Positions 39,368 to 49,055 are shown, numbered from the stretch's first letter. The stretch is DNA of 64,000 nucleotides from an uncultured Pelagibacteraceae bacterium (GCA_902595635.1 CACJQT010000003.1:20579-84578); one strand, 5' to 3'. Translations and numbers: made by a program. The notes: generated by a model not told the origin, from the letters alone.

Positions 39368-40293
39368 AGAAACTATTTTTAATTGTACTATTTTTTATTA
39401 TTTCTACTTACGCTTATGCTAACGGTAAAATTTTAAAAAGTGGATTTATTACAAAAACAGCTTCAGTAGAAGAGGGTATGAAAGTTAATGACCCAAAAAA
39501 TAAGATTATAATTATTTACAATCATGGACAAAACAGAAATGACAAAGCAATAAAGAAAGAATGTATTTGGATAAATCAGATAATGAACCAAGCTTCACTA
39601 GTAGATGAGGAAATTAATGGTAAGAAAATTATGGTTTATAACTTTTGCTCCAATGATTTTGCAGGAGATATGTCACTTGAAAAAGGTTGGAATTTTAAAA
39701 CTACTTATGAGGGCAAACATAAGTTAGACAAAAGGATTGAAAAAAATTTAGAGTTAGTAGAAAAATTTGTAGAAATAGGTGTGCCTAGAAAACAGATTAT
39801 AATATCAGGCCACTCTTGCGGTGGTCTATTAACTTTGATGTTATTAGCTGCTCATCCTGATAAAGTAGGTGGAGGTATATCGTACATGCAGGCTTGTTTT
39901 GGCAAACTATCCTCTAAATACAAAGTTAAAAAAGTTGGCCCTGTTGAAGCCATAGCTAAATATACAAAAAAAAGACCTGGAGGAGCTGAACTTAGACAAA
40001 GACAGATTGATAACATTAAAAAGTTAAATAAAGTTCCAGTTCTAGCATTTACACATCCAAAAGATAAGTATGAAGGACTATTATCTGATTGGTTAGAGGA
40101 AGTTCCTGGTGTTAAAAGAATTATCATTTCAGAAGATTTTAAAATAAATGGAAAAACTTGTGTAATGAAAGGAAAAGATTGGGAAGAAAAGCTTTCAGAA
40201 AGAAAAAGCGGAGGTCATGAAATGAATATGGGGATTTGTTTTCAGTATTATAATCCTACAATTAAAGATTACATAGCTTCAAGAATAAAATAA
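39364..40293 (+). CDS. Secreted alpha/beta-hydrolase-like protein, unknown substrate
   Basis: Signal-peptide-like N-terminus; IIISGHSCGGLLTLMLLAAHP nucleophile elbow; ATGA overlap with mtnP. Confidence 0.7.
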   Translation: MKKLFLIVLFFIISTYAYANGKILKSGFITKTASVEEGMKVNDPKNKIIIIYNHGQNRNDKAIKKECIWINQIMNQASLVDEEINGKKIMVYNFCSNDFAGDMSLEKGWNFKTTYEGKHKLDKRIEKNLELVEKFVEIGVPRKQIIISGHSCGGLLTLMLLAAHPDKVGGGISYMQACFGKLSSKYKVKKVGPVEAIAKYTKKRPGGAELRQRQIDNIKKLNKVPVLAFTHPKDKYEGLLSDWLEEVPGVKRIIISEDFKINGKTCVMKGKDWEEKLSERKSGGHEMNMGICFQYYNPTIKDYIASRIK

Positions 40294-41369
40294 TGAAAAT
40301 TAATGGCCTTGAATATAAAACAATTTGGTTTGATGAAGAAAAACAAGTTGTAAAAATAATAGATCAAACGAAGCTACCACATAAATTTATAATAAAAGAA
40401 TTAAGTTCAGTTAAAGACGCTATAAATGCTATCAAAACAATGGAAGTTCGAGGTGCTCCATTAATCGGAGGCACAGCTGCATTTGGATTAGTTCTAGCTA
40501 TAAAAGAAAACAACAGTTTAGATTTTATAAAAAAAAGTTCGAAAGAATTAGTTGCTTCTAGACCGACGGCTATAAATCTTCAGTGGGCAGTTCATAGAAT
40601 GAATAACAAGTTGTCATTTGTTGAACCTGGAGATTTATTTAATGTTGCACTCAATGAAGCTAAAGAAATTTGTAAAGAAGATGAGGAATTTTGTGAAAGT
40701 ATTGGTAAAAATGGATTAAATATTATTAAGGAAATATATAATAAAAAAAAAGATACCGTAAATATTCTCACACATTGTAATGCGGGTTGGTTAGCTACAA
40801 TAGATTGGGGAACGGCAACTTCTCCTATTTATCATGCACATAAAAAAGGAATACCAATACATGTTTGGGTAGATGAAACTAGACCAAGAAATCAAGGAGC
40901 AAACCTTACATCCTATGAGCTTAATGAAGAAGAAATTCCAAATACAATTATAGCAGATAATACCGGTGGAATATTAATGCAGAGAGGACAGGTCGATATG
41001 TGTATTGTTGGGACAGATAGAACATTATCTAACGGAGATGTGTGCAATAAAATTGGTACGTATTTAAAAGCTCTTGCAGCTCATGATAATAAGGTACCTT
41101 TTTATGTTGCTTTACCAAGTTCAACGATAGATTGGAATTTAAAAAACTCTAAAGATATTCCAATAGAAGAAAGAGATCCAAAAGAACTCTCTCATGTGGA
41201 TGGAATTAACAAAGATAATAAAGTTGATAAAGTTTTAATATATCCTGAAAAAAGTAAATCATTAAATTTAGCTTTTGATGTAACACCTGCTAAATATGTT
41301 ACTGCATTAATAACAGAAAAGGGAGTCTGTGATGCCTCTTCTGAGGGCTTAAAAAAGTTATTTAATTAA
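40293..41369 (+). CDS. mtnA: Methylthioribose-1-phosphate isomerase
   Basis: MEVRGAPLIGGTAAFG, ILTHCNAGWLATIDWGTA, VWVDETRPRNQGANLT, VGTDRTLSNGDVCNKIGTY, DVTPAKYVTALIT. Confidence 0.93.
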   Translation: MKINGLEYKTIWFDEEKQVVKIIDQTKLPHKFIIKELSSVKDAINAIKTMEVRGAPLIGGTAAFGLVLAIKENNSLDFIKKSSKELVASRPTAINLQWAVHRMNNKLSFVEPGDLFNVALNEAKEICKEDEEFCESIGKNGLNIIKEIYNKKKDTVNILTHCNAGWLATIDWGTATSPIYHAHKKGIPIHVWVDETRPRNQGANLTSYELNEEEIPNTIIADNTGGILMQRGQVDMCIVGTDRTLSNGDVCNKIGTYLKALAAHDNKVPFYVALPSSTIDWNLKNSKDIPIEERDPKELSHVDGINKDNKVDKVLIYPEKSKSLNLAFDVTPAKYVTALITEKGVCDASSEGLKKLFN

Positions 41370-43403
41370 TTATCTTAAAGAAGCTGCAATATTTCCACCG
41401 TCTACAGTTAGCACTGCTCCAGTTGATTTTTTTGATATCGCAAGATGATAAAAAGCTTTGGCCACATCATCTGCTTTAACTTCGCTTAAAAGTAGATTGC
41501 CACTCATATATTGATCCGTGGTTACTTCTCTTGCTTTTGCTCTTTGTTTAATCATTTTATCATTTAATAAACCGCTTCTAATTCTATCAGCGTTTATACC
41601 GTTTGATCTAATACCCAGGTGTCCATAATCAACTGCATATTGTTTACACAAATTTAAAAGCGCAGACTTGGGCAAACCATATGGTCCAAAATTTTTACCA
41701 GGATTAACTGATTGCTTAGATATATTAAATAACAAACATCCATTTATATTTTGTTTTTTCATAATTTTTACAGCCTCTGATGCACAATTTTGATGTGAGA
41801 AAAAATTATCTTCAAAACTTTTTCGAAGTATTTCATCATTAACTTCTGCAATTGATCCACCAATAGCAGTACCAGCATTAGATATTAAAATATCTACACC
41901 CCCGTATATCCCCAAAATTTTATTAAATGCTTTTTTTACACTTTGTTTATTGGTTACATCACAATGAATACAAAGATCACTTATTTTTGTCTGTAAATCA
42001 TTTATCTTACTTTTATTAATATCAAGCAAAACAACTTCTGCTCCGTATTTTTTAAATAATTTATAGGTTGCTTTACCAATTTCACCAGTGCTACCAGTGA
42101 TAACTACAACGTTGCCTTGCAACTCTTTTTTTGCTTTATTTAATTTTGCTTGTTCCAAGGACCAATACTCGACATCAAATAAGTCTTTTTTTGATAAGAA
42201 TTTATATCTAGACGTCTCTTCAACACTTGAAATTACATTGGCATTAGTTTGAGTTAAATCTCCTGCAATTTTTGCAGCTTTTAAGGTATCTCCTACTGTA
42301 AATAAACCAAAATTCTGAATTAGAATTACTCTTGGAGATGTATCAAGCATTACTTTTTTTTCTTTAGTTTTTTTCTTATTAGCTTCAAAATAATTTTTAT
42401 ATTTTCGCCGGTATTCCTTGAATTTTTTTTCAGCTAAATTTTTAAATTCATCTAAAGCACAGTTCGGTTTTGGTGATATTATTAATGGAAATGGTTTAAC
42501 TCTTATAACATGATCAGGAGTAGCTGTTCCCTCATTTGAATACCTATTTATATCTTTACCATTAATAAAATAATCTAACTTACTATTTTTTTTAAAATTT
42601 AATATAAATTTATTATCATTTTTTTCTGATAAAAGACCTCTCAATATAGGAGCTATATCCGCAATTGAGAAATTAAATTTACTTTTCTTTATCTGTTTTA
42701 TTTTTTTCTTTTTTAGTTTGGTTAAAGTTTTTTCAGCATCAGATATATACTTAATCATTAAACTATAAGCATCTTTTGCATTATCAGCAAATGTAAAAAT
42801 ACCGTGGTTTAATAAAATTAAACAGTTTATATTTGGGTTTTTAGAATAAATTTCATTTATTTTTTGCGCTAATTTAAATCCTGGCATTACATAGGGTACT
42901 ATTGCAGTTTTTTTACCAAATATTTTTTTTGATAACATTTCTCCATTTGGTCTATTAGTAATTTTCATAATTGCATCTGAATGAGTGTGATCGACAAATT
43001 TAAATGGTAAAAATGCATGTAAAAAAGTTTCAACTGATGGATTGGGCGACTTTGTATCTATCAAATTTTTTTTTTGAAAAGCAACCATGTCATCATCAGA
43101 GAGCGTTTTCTTTTTTTTCATAGTAAGCAATGGATTTAATTTAACAGCTGGCAAACCTGCTGGTTCAATTTCAGCCATATCCCATCCACTGCCTTTTACG
43201 CAAAGAACATCATAATATTTACCATCTATATCTTTGATTTTTGTCTTAACTGATGTATTGCCACCACCATGCAATACCAATTCTGGATTTCTTCCTAGAA
43301 GCCTGGTTGTATAAACTCTTAAAGCCATATCTTCAGAATGACCTAATTTCTTATACTTTTTAATATATTTTTTAGCTTCGCTTTCTGACCAATTGTTTTT
43401 CAA
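41370..43403 (-). CDS. Bifunctional class II aldolase / short-chain dehydrogenase (RhaD-like aldolase + SDR fusion)
   Basis: N-terminal VDHTHSDAI and ILLNHGIFTF metal-binding His motifs; C-terminal VVITGSTGEIGKATYKLF SDR and GPYGLPKSA. Confidence 0.88.
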   Translation of the reverse strand: MKNNWSESEAKKYIKKYKKLGHSEDMALRVYTTRLLGRNPELVLHGGGNTSVKTKIKDIDGKYYDVLCVKGSGWDMAEIEPAGLPAVKLNPLLTMKKKKTLSDDDMVAFQKKNLIDTKSPNPSVETFLHAFLPFKFVDHTHSDAIMKITNRPNGEMLSKKIFGKKTAIVPYVMPGFKLAQKINEIYSKNPNINCLILLNHGIFTFADNAKDAYSLMIKYISDAEKTLTKLKKKKIKQIKKSKFNFSIADIAPILRGLLSEKNDNKFILNFKKNSKLDYFINGKDINRYSNEGTATPDHVIRVKPFPLIISPKPNCALDEFKNLAEKKFKEYRRKYKNYFEANKKKTKEKKVMLDTSPRVILIQNFGLFTVGDTLKAAKIAGDLTQTNANVISSVEETSRYKFLSKKDLFDVEYWSLEQAKLNKAKKELQGNVVVITGSTGEIGKATYKLFKKYGAEVVLLDINKSKINDLQTKISDLCIHCDVTNKQSVKKAFNKILGIYGGVDILISNAGTAIGGSIAEVNDEILRKSFEDNFFSHQNCASEAVKIMKKQNINGCLLFNISKQSVNPGKNFGPYGLPKSALLNLCKQYAVDYGHLGIRSNGINADRIRSGLLNDKMIKQRAKAREVTTDQYMSGNLLLSEVKADDVAKAFYHLAISKKSTGAVLTVDGGNIAASLR

Positions 43404-43492
43404 TGTTTATCCTCGATAAATTATTATAATAGTTTTTTGTTTGAAAGAAGTAAAAAATTTCGTTAGTTAAAAAAGATATATATTAGATTCTT

Positions 43493-44533
43493 ATGGAAAA
43501 AGTTGGAGAACATATAACACTGGATATAGTTGGAACTAAAAAGGAATATACTCCCGAATTTTATGAAAAGTTAGTTTATAAAATAGCTAAAGCAGCAAAA
43601 GTAACAGTTTTAAAAATTTCTAATTATAAATTCGAGCCACAAGGATTTACATTGGTTGCTTTGCTTGCTGAAAGCCACATTAGTTTTCATACTTTCCCAG
43701 AAAAAGAAATTGTAAGTTTTGATTTTTTTACATGTGGAAAAGTATCACCAAAAGTTTCTCTAGATATAATAAAAGACGAGATGGAACATACAAATATCAT
43801 AATTAAAGAATTTAATAGAGATACTATTGATCTTTATCATGACAATTATAGTTCTCCAGGTTTAAAAAAATCATATGTTGTTAATAGAGTTTTAGAAAAT
43901 TTTAAATCTAAAGTAGGTCAATATATTGAAATACTTGATTTAGAACAATTTGGAAAAGCTTTATTTATTGATAATGAAATACAAGTAGCTGAAAGTGATG
44001 AACATTTATATAGCTCAACCTTTGTAAATTCAGGTCTTAATTTAAATTCGAACAAAGAAAAAGCTGCAATTATTGGTGGAGGTGACGGTGGTGTTGCAAG
44101 AGAATGCATTTCACAAAACTTTGGCTTTATAGATTGGTATGAATTAGATCCTGAAGTTGTGGATGTGTGTGATAAACACCTAAGTAAAATTGGTGAGAAG
44201 GCCACAGAAAAGAATTCAGTTAAATGCGTTTGGGGAGATGCTTTTGAAAGTATTAAATCTGTTAAAGACAATACTTATGATCAAATATTTGTAGATCTGA
44301 ATGATGATCAATTTTGTATAGATTTGGCTGCAAAAAATATGTCAACATTAGAAAGAATTTTAAAACCTAAAGGTGTAATTACCGCTCAAGTAGGAAGTCA
44401 AGACAAAAAACCAAAACAAGTTGAAAATTGGTTAAATGTTTTTAACAAAAATTTTGGAAATACAAAACTCTCAAGAGTTTATATACCAAGTTTCGATTGT
44501 TCTTGGAATTTTTCCTCGTCAATAAATCATTAA
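43493..44533 (+). CDS. Fused S-adenosylmethionine decarboxylase (SpeD) - spermidine synthase (SpeE)
   Basis: N-terminal AESHISFHTFPE (pyruvoyl Ser site), C-terminal AAIIGGGDGGVARECI aminopropyltransferase SAM/dcSAM motif in one ORF. Confidence 0.9.
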   Translation: MEKVGEHITLDIVGTKKEYTPEFYEKLVYKIAKAAKVTVLKISNYKFEPQGFTLVALLAESHISFHTFPEKEIVSFDFFTCGKVSPKVSLDIIKDEMEHTNIIIKEFNRDTIDLYHDNYSSPGLKKSYVVNRVLENFKSKVGQYIEILDLEQFGKALFIDNEIQVAESDEHLYSSTFVNSGLNLNSNKEKAAIIGGGDGGVARECISQNFGFIDWYELDPEVVDVCDKHLSKIGEKATEKNSVKCVWGDAFESIKSVKDNTYDQIFVDLNDDQFCIDLAAKNMSTLERILKPKGVITAQVGSQDKKPKQVENWLNVFNKNFGNTKLSRVYIPSFDCSWNFSSSINH

Positions 44534-44591
44534 TTTTTCTTTTTAAAACAATAATTTTATGAAATAATCTTCAAAATTTTTGGAGGAAAAA

Positions 44592-45419
44592 ATGAAAAAA
44601 TTAAAAGTATTAGGACTTGGTATTTTGATATCGTCATTTCTAACAATTTCTTCAATTGCAGATCAAATTAAAATAGGAACCGAAGGCGCATATCCGCCTT
44701 GGAATTCTAAAGATTCAGCTGGAAATTTGATTGGCTTTGAAGTCGAATTAGCAAATGAATTATGTAAAATAATGAAACATGATTGCACTATAGTAGAGCA
44801 AGACTGGGATGGAATGATACCAGCTTTAGTCTCAAGAAAATTTGATGCCATCATGGCTGGAATGTCAATAACTAGTGAGAGAATGAAAACAATAAACTTT
44901 TCTCAAGGTTATGCTGATGAAGTTGCATCATTAGCTGTTATGAAAGGATCGAAAAACGAAGGCCTTAAAACAATGTCAGCTATAAATTTATCTGACGTAA
45001 GTGCTGATGAACAAGCAACACTAGACGTTTTGACCAAAGCATTTAAAGGCAAAACTATTGGTGTACAAACAGCAACAATTCACCAGAACTTCTTAGAGTC
45101 TGGTTTAATGGGTAATGTAAAAATAAGAACTTATAAAACTCAAGATGAAGTAAACTTAGATTTATCTGCTGGTAGAATAGATGCAGCATTAGCTGCAGCA
45201 GTTGCTTTTACAGATTATGCAGAAAAATCTGGTAAAGGAGTTGTATTAACTGGACCAACATTTGCAGGTGGAGATTTTGGTAATGGTGTTGGCGTAGGTA
45301 TTAGAAAAGGTGACTCTAAACTTTTAAATGATTTTAATGCAGCAATTGATAAAGCTAGAGATGATGGCATTATTAGTAAGCTTGCTATAAAACATTTTGG
45401 TTTTGACGCCTCTATGTAA
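44592..45419 (+). CDS. Polar amino acid ABC transporter substrate-binding protein
   Basis: IKIGTEGAYPPWNSKDSAGNLIGFEVELANELCKIM; GGAGG RBS; start at 44592. Confidence 0.87.
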   Translation: MKKLKVLGLGILISSFLTISSIADQIKIGTEGAYPPWNSKDSAGNLIGFEVELANELCKIMKHDCTIVEQDWDGMIPALVSRKFDAIMAGMSITSERMKTINFSQGYADEVASLAVMKGSKNEGLKTMSAINLSDVSADEQATLDVLTKAFKGKTIGVQTATIHQNFLESGLMGNVKIRTYKTQDEVNLDLSAGRIDAALAAAVAFTDYAEKSGKGVVLTGPTFAGGDFGNGVGVGIRKGDSKLLNDFNAAIDKARDDGIISKLAIKHFGFDASM

Positions 45420-45432
45420 TAAATTATTTATG

Positions 45433-45452
45433 GGTGGCTATAATTAGCCACC
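45433..45452 (+). terminator. Stem-loop between SBP and permease genes (attenuator/RNA-stability element)
   Basis: GGTGGCTA-TAAT-TAGCCACC, perfect 8-bp stem, 4-nt loop; no long U tract. Confidence 0.55.
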
Positions 45453-45458
45453 TATATT

Positions 45459-46151
45459 ATGGAACTTCTATATTTTGGTGATAAAGGTTGGGGAGACGAG
45501 TTATTTTTCGCAACCTTGATGACAATTGCGGTCTCAATAACCGCGATGATAATTGGCTTTATATTTGCTGCTTTATTTACTCCATTAAAATTATCTAATA
45601 ATAAATTTCTTAATTCTATTGGTAATGCATACACCACTGTTATTAGAGGTGTACCAGAGCTTCTAGTAATTTATTTATTTTTCTTTGGTGGAAGTGGAGC
45701 TATTATGTTTGTTGCTTCAATATTTGGTTATAATGATTATATCGAAATTAATGCTTTTTTAACTGGTTCATTTTCAATAGGGATAATATCGGGAGCGTAT
45801 TCAACTGAAGTATTTAGAGGAGCCCTACAATCAATAGATAAAGGTCAGTTCGAAGCTGCAAAAGTTTTAGGTTTTGATAAATATATTTACTTCTTTAAAA
45901 TTATTTTGCCTCAAATGCTAAGACTTGCAATTCCTAACTTAAGTAATGTTTGGCAAATTACATTAAAAGATACTTCTCTTATATCTGTAACTGGTTTAGT
46001 TGAAATAATGAGACAATCCTATATTGCAGCTGGTTCAACTAGAGATCCATTATTTTTTTACTCATTTGCAGCAATTTTATACTTGATGCTTACGTTTTTA
46101 AGTATGCAATTATTAAATAGATTAGAAACAAAATATAGCAAAGGTTATTGA
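45459..46151 (+). CDS. Amino acid ABC transporter permease (HisQ-like)
   Basis: TTVIRGVPELLVIYLFFFGG, QFEAAKVLGFDKYIYFFKIILPQMLRLAIPNLSN EAA loop. Confidence 0.85.
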   Translation: MELLYFGDKGWGDELFFATLMTIAVSITAMIIGFIFAALFTPLKLSNNKFLNSIGNAYTTVIRGVPELLVIYLFFFGGSGAIMFVASIFGYNDYIEINAFLTGSFSIGIISGAYSTEVFRGALQSIDKGQFEAAKVLGFDKYIYFFKIILPQMLRLAIPNLSNVWQITLKDTSLISVTGLVEIMRQSYIAAGSTRDPLFFYSFAAILYLMLTFLSMQLLNRLETKYSKGY

Positions 46152-46828
46152 TGGATATTGAATTAATGATTAGTAGTTTTCCTAAGTTGTTAAACGCAAC
46201 TTTGATTACTCTTAAACTACTATCTGTATCTCTAATTCTTGGTCTTTTTATTGGATTAGGTTTTGCAATCTTGAGAATGAATAATAATAAGTTGATTAAT
46301 AAATTTGCTTACGGGTATTCATATATTTTTAGAGGAACACCTTTATTGGTTCAAATCTTCATAATATATTTTGGATTAGGTCAAATTGAATACTTAAGAA
46401 CAACATTTTTGTGGGTAGTTTTAAAAGAACCATATTGGTGTGCAATAATAGCATTTTCATTAAACACTGGTGCTTACACATCAGAAATATTGAGGTCAGC
46501 ATTTCAAACTATAAAGCCAGGATATTTAGAAGCTGGAAGAAGCTTAGGTATACCTTCAAAAATTATTTTTACAAAAATACAAATTCCTATAGCAATTAAA
46601 CAATCTTTACCAGCTTATGGTAATGAAATTATTTTAATGCTTAAAGGTACATCTTTGGCAAGTACAGTCACACTTATGGACTTAACTGGTGTTGCTAAAT
46701 ATATAATTTCAACAACCTTTAAGCCAGTAGAAGTATTTATTGTGGCAGGAGGTATTTATTTGTTTATGACTTTTATAATTCATAATGTTATTAAATATTT
46801 AGAAAAAAAATATGGGTTTCAAACATGA
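46151..46828 (+). CDS. Amino acid ABC transporter permease (HisM-like)
   Basis: YIFRGTPLLVQIFIIYFGLGQ, GYLEAGRSLGIPSKIIFTKIQIPIAIKQSLPAYGNE. Confidence 0.85.
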   Translation: MDIELMISSFPKLLNATLITLKLLSVSLILGLFIGLGFAILRMNNNKLINKFAYGYSYIFRGTPLLVQIFIIYFGLGQIEYLRTTFLWVVLKEPYWCAIIAFSLNTGAYTSEILRSAFQTIKPGYLEAGRSLGIPSKIIFTKIQIPIAIKQSLPAYGNEIILMLKGTSLASTVTLMDLTGVAKYIISTTFKPVEVFIVAGGIYLFMTFIIHNVIKYLEKKYGFQT

Positions 46829-47610
46829 AAATAGCATGCATACAATTATCTAGTGGAGAAAATTATCAAAATAATTTTAAAGATATTGTTAAATATGTAA
46901 ATCAAGCTATAAAAAATAAATCTGATTTAATCATTACACCTGAAACTTCTTCTTTGATGTCTAGTAGTAGAGAAATACTTTTTAAATATTCATATGAAAT
47001 GAATAAAGATCCAATTTTGAAGAAAATTAGAGAGGTTTCAAAAAAATATAAGAAATGGATTTTACTCGGATCAATTTGTGTTAAGGTTAAAAATAAACTC
47101 AGAAATAGATCTATACTGGTTGGACCAAATGGAAAAATTGTCAAATATTATGATAAAATTAATATGTTTGATGTTAAAATTCCAAATAAAGAGCAACATA
47201 GAGAAAGTAAAACTTTTAAAGCAGGAAATAAATTAGTCACGGCTAATTTACCTTGGGGCAAAATAGGTTTTACAATCTGTTTTGATCTGAGATTTCCTGA
47301 ACTTTATAGGAATTTATCAAAAAAAAATTTAAGTTTTATAGCCGTTCCATCAGCTTTCACAAAGTTTACGGGACAAAAACATTGGTTAACACTTTTAAGA
47401 GCAAGAGCGATTGAAAATTTTTGCTATATTTTTGCGCCAGCTCAAACAGGTAAAAATACACCCAAAAGAGAAACATTTGGTCATACAACAATTATTTCTC
47501 CAGATGGAAAAATTTTGGCATTAAAAAAATTAGGGAAGGGTGTAATTTATTCAAAAATTAACCCCAAGCTCTCTATGGATTTAAGAAAAATAATTCCAAG
47601 TTTAATTTAA
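46825..47610 (+). CDS. Carbon-nitrogen hydrolase (nitrilase superfamily, Nit1/deaminated-glutathione-amidase-like)
   Basis: ITPETSSL, FTICFDLRFPELYRNLS, LLRARAIENFCYIFAPAQTG. Confidence 0.82.
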   Translation: MKIACIQLSSGENYQNNFKDIVKYVNQAIKNKSDLIITPETSSLMSSSREILFKYSYEMNKDPILKKIREVSKKYKKWILLGSICVKVKNKLRNRSILVGPNGKIVKYYDKINMFDVKIPNKEQHRESKTFKAGNKLVTANLPWGKIGFTICFDLRFPELYRNLSKKNLSFIAVPSAFTKFTGQKHWLTLLRARAIENFCYIFAPAQTGKNTPKRETFGHTTIISPDGKILALKKLGKGVIYSKINPKLSMDLRKIIPSLI

Positions 47611-49055
47611 TTCCTACTATCAACAATCAATGTGTCTTTAGATCCACCACCTTGAGAACTATTAACTATTGTACTACCTTTTTTTAGAGCAACTCTAGTC
47701 AACCCACCAGTTGTAACATAAGTTGATTTACCTGTTAAAATAAAAGGTCTTAAATCTAAATGTCTTGGTTCAATGTTATCAGGTGTGATTGTTGGAACAG
47801 TAGAAAGAATTTCTAGTGGTTGTGCAATGTAATTCCTAGGATTTTTTTTGATATTTTTTATCATTTCTTCTTTTTCAGCTTTTGAGGCTTTTGGACCAAT
47901 CATAATTCCGTACCCACCTGATGCATTTGAAGGTTTAACCACATACTTAGAGATATTATCTATAACGTGTTCTCTATTTTTTTTATCTCCACAGAGAAGA
48001 GTTTCAACTTGATCAATAATTGGTTGCTCTCCTAAATAGTAAATGATCATTTTATTAACATAAGAATAAACTGCTTTATCATCTGCAACTCCTGTTCCTA
48101 AAGCATTTATTATTCCAACATTTCCTTTTCTCCAACATTTGAACACACCAGGCACACCTAATACGGATCCTTTAAAAAAAACTTTTGGATCCATAAAATT
48201 GTCATCTATTCGTCTATAAATACAATCTACTTTCAAAGGACCTTTGACGGTTTTCATGTAAACATGATCGTTTTCAACAAATAAATCTTTTCCTTCTACC
48301 AAGGCTATTCCCATTTGTTCAGCAAGAAAGGAGTGTTCAAAATAAGCAGAATTATAAATACCAGGTGTTAATAAAACCATGTGTGGGTTATTAGTCTTCT
48401 TTGGAATACACTCTGTCATACAATTATATAATTTATTTGCATATTGATGAACTGAGGAAACTTTATATCTTGTAAATAGTTCTGGAAAAATATCTCTCAT
48501 AACCATTCTATTTTCCAGCATATATGAAACTCCAGAAGGAACTCTTAAGTTATCTTCAAGAACTAAAAAATCCCCATCAATATTTTTAATAAGATCAATC
48601 CCAGATATATTTGACCATGCTTTGTGTTTTGGTGAGAAACCTTCACACTCTTTTAAATACAATGGAGAATTAAAAATTAGTTCTTTAGGTATTACTTTGT
48701 CTTTAAATATTTTTTTTGCATTGTAGACGTCATCGATAAATAAATTTAGTGCCTTAACTCTTTGCGCAAGTCCCTTTGCAACCTTTAACCATTGACTTTT
48801 TGGTATAATTCTAGGAATGATGTCTAAAGGCCATTTTTTCTCTTCAGCTCTATTGTTTGCAGCATAAACTCTAAAATTTATTCCTCTAGCGCTTATTGTA
48901 CTTTGACAATTTTTTTCTATTTCTTGTAATTTTTTTTTTCCATATTTTTCAAGTATACCTGCAATGATCTTAGCATGACTTCTCAACTTCTTCTCTTTAC
49001 TAATATATCCATCAAAAGTTGATTTAGAATCATAATTTTTCCAAAAATCAGACAT
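47607..49055 (-). CDS. Circularly permuted type-2 ATP-grasp protein
   Basis: DGDFLVLEDNLRVPSGVSYMLENR, VVKPSNASGGYGIMIGPKA, YIAQPLEILSTVPT, LDLRPFILTG. Confidence 0.88.
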   Translation of the reverse strand: MSDFWKNYDSKSTFDGYISKEKKLRSHAKIIAGILEKYGKKKLQEIEKNCQSTISARGINFRVYAANNRAEEKKWPLDIIPRIIPKSQWLKVAKGLAQRVKALNLFIDDVYNAKKIFKDKVIPKELIFNSPLYLKECEGFSPKHKAWSNISGIDLIKNIDGDFLVLEDNLRVPSGVSYMLENRMVMRDIFPELFTRYKVSSVHQYANKLYNCMTECIPKKTNNPHMVLLTPGIYNSAYFEHSFLAEQMGIALVEGKDLFVENDHVYMKTVKGPLKVDCIYRRIDDNFMDPKVFFKGSVLGVPGVFKCWRKGNVGIINALGTGVADDKAVYSYVNKMIIYYLGEQPIIDQVETLLCGDKKNREHVIDNISKYVVKPSNASGGYGIMIGPKASKAEKEEMIKNIKKNPRNYIAQPLEILSTVPTITPDNIEPRHLDLRPFILTGKSTYVTTGGLTRVALKKGSTIVNSSQGGGSKDTLIVDSRN

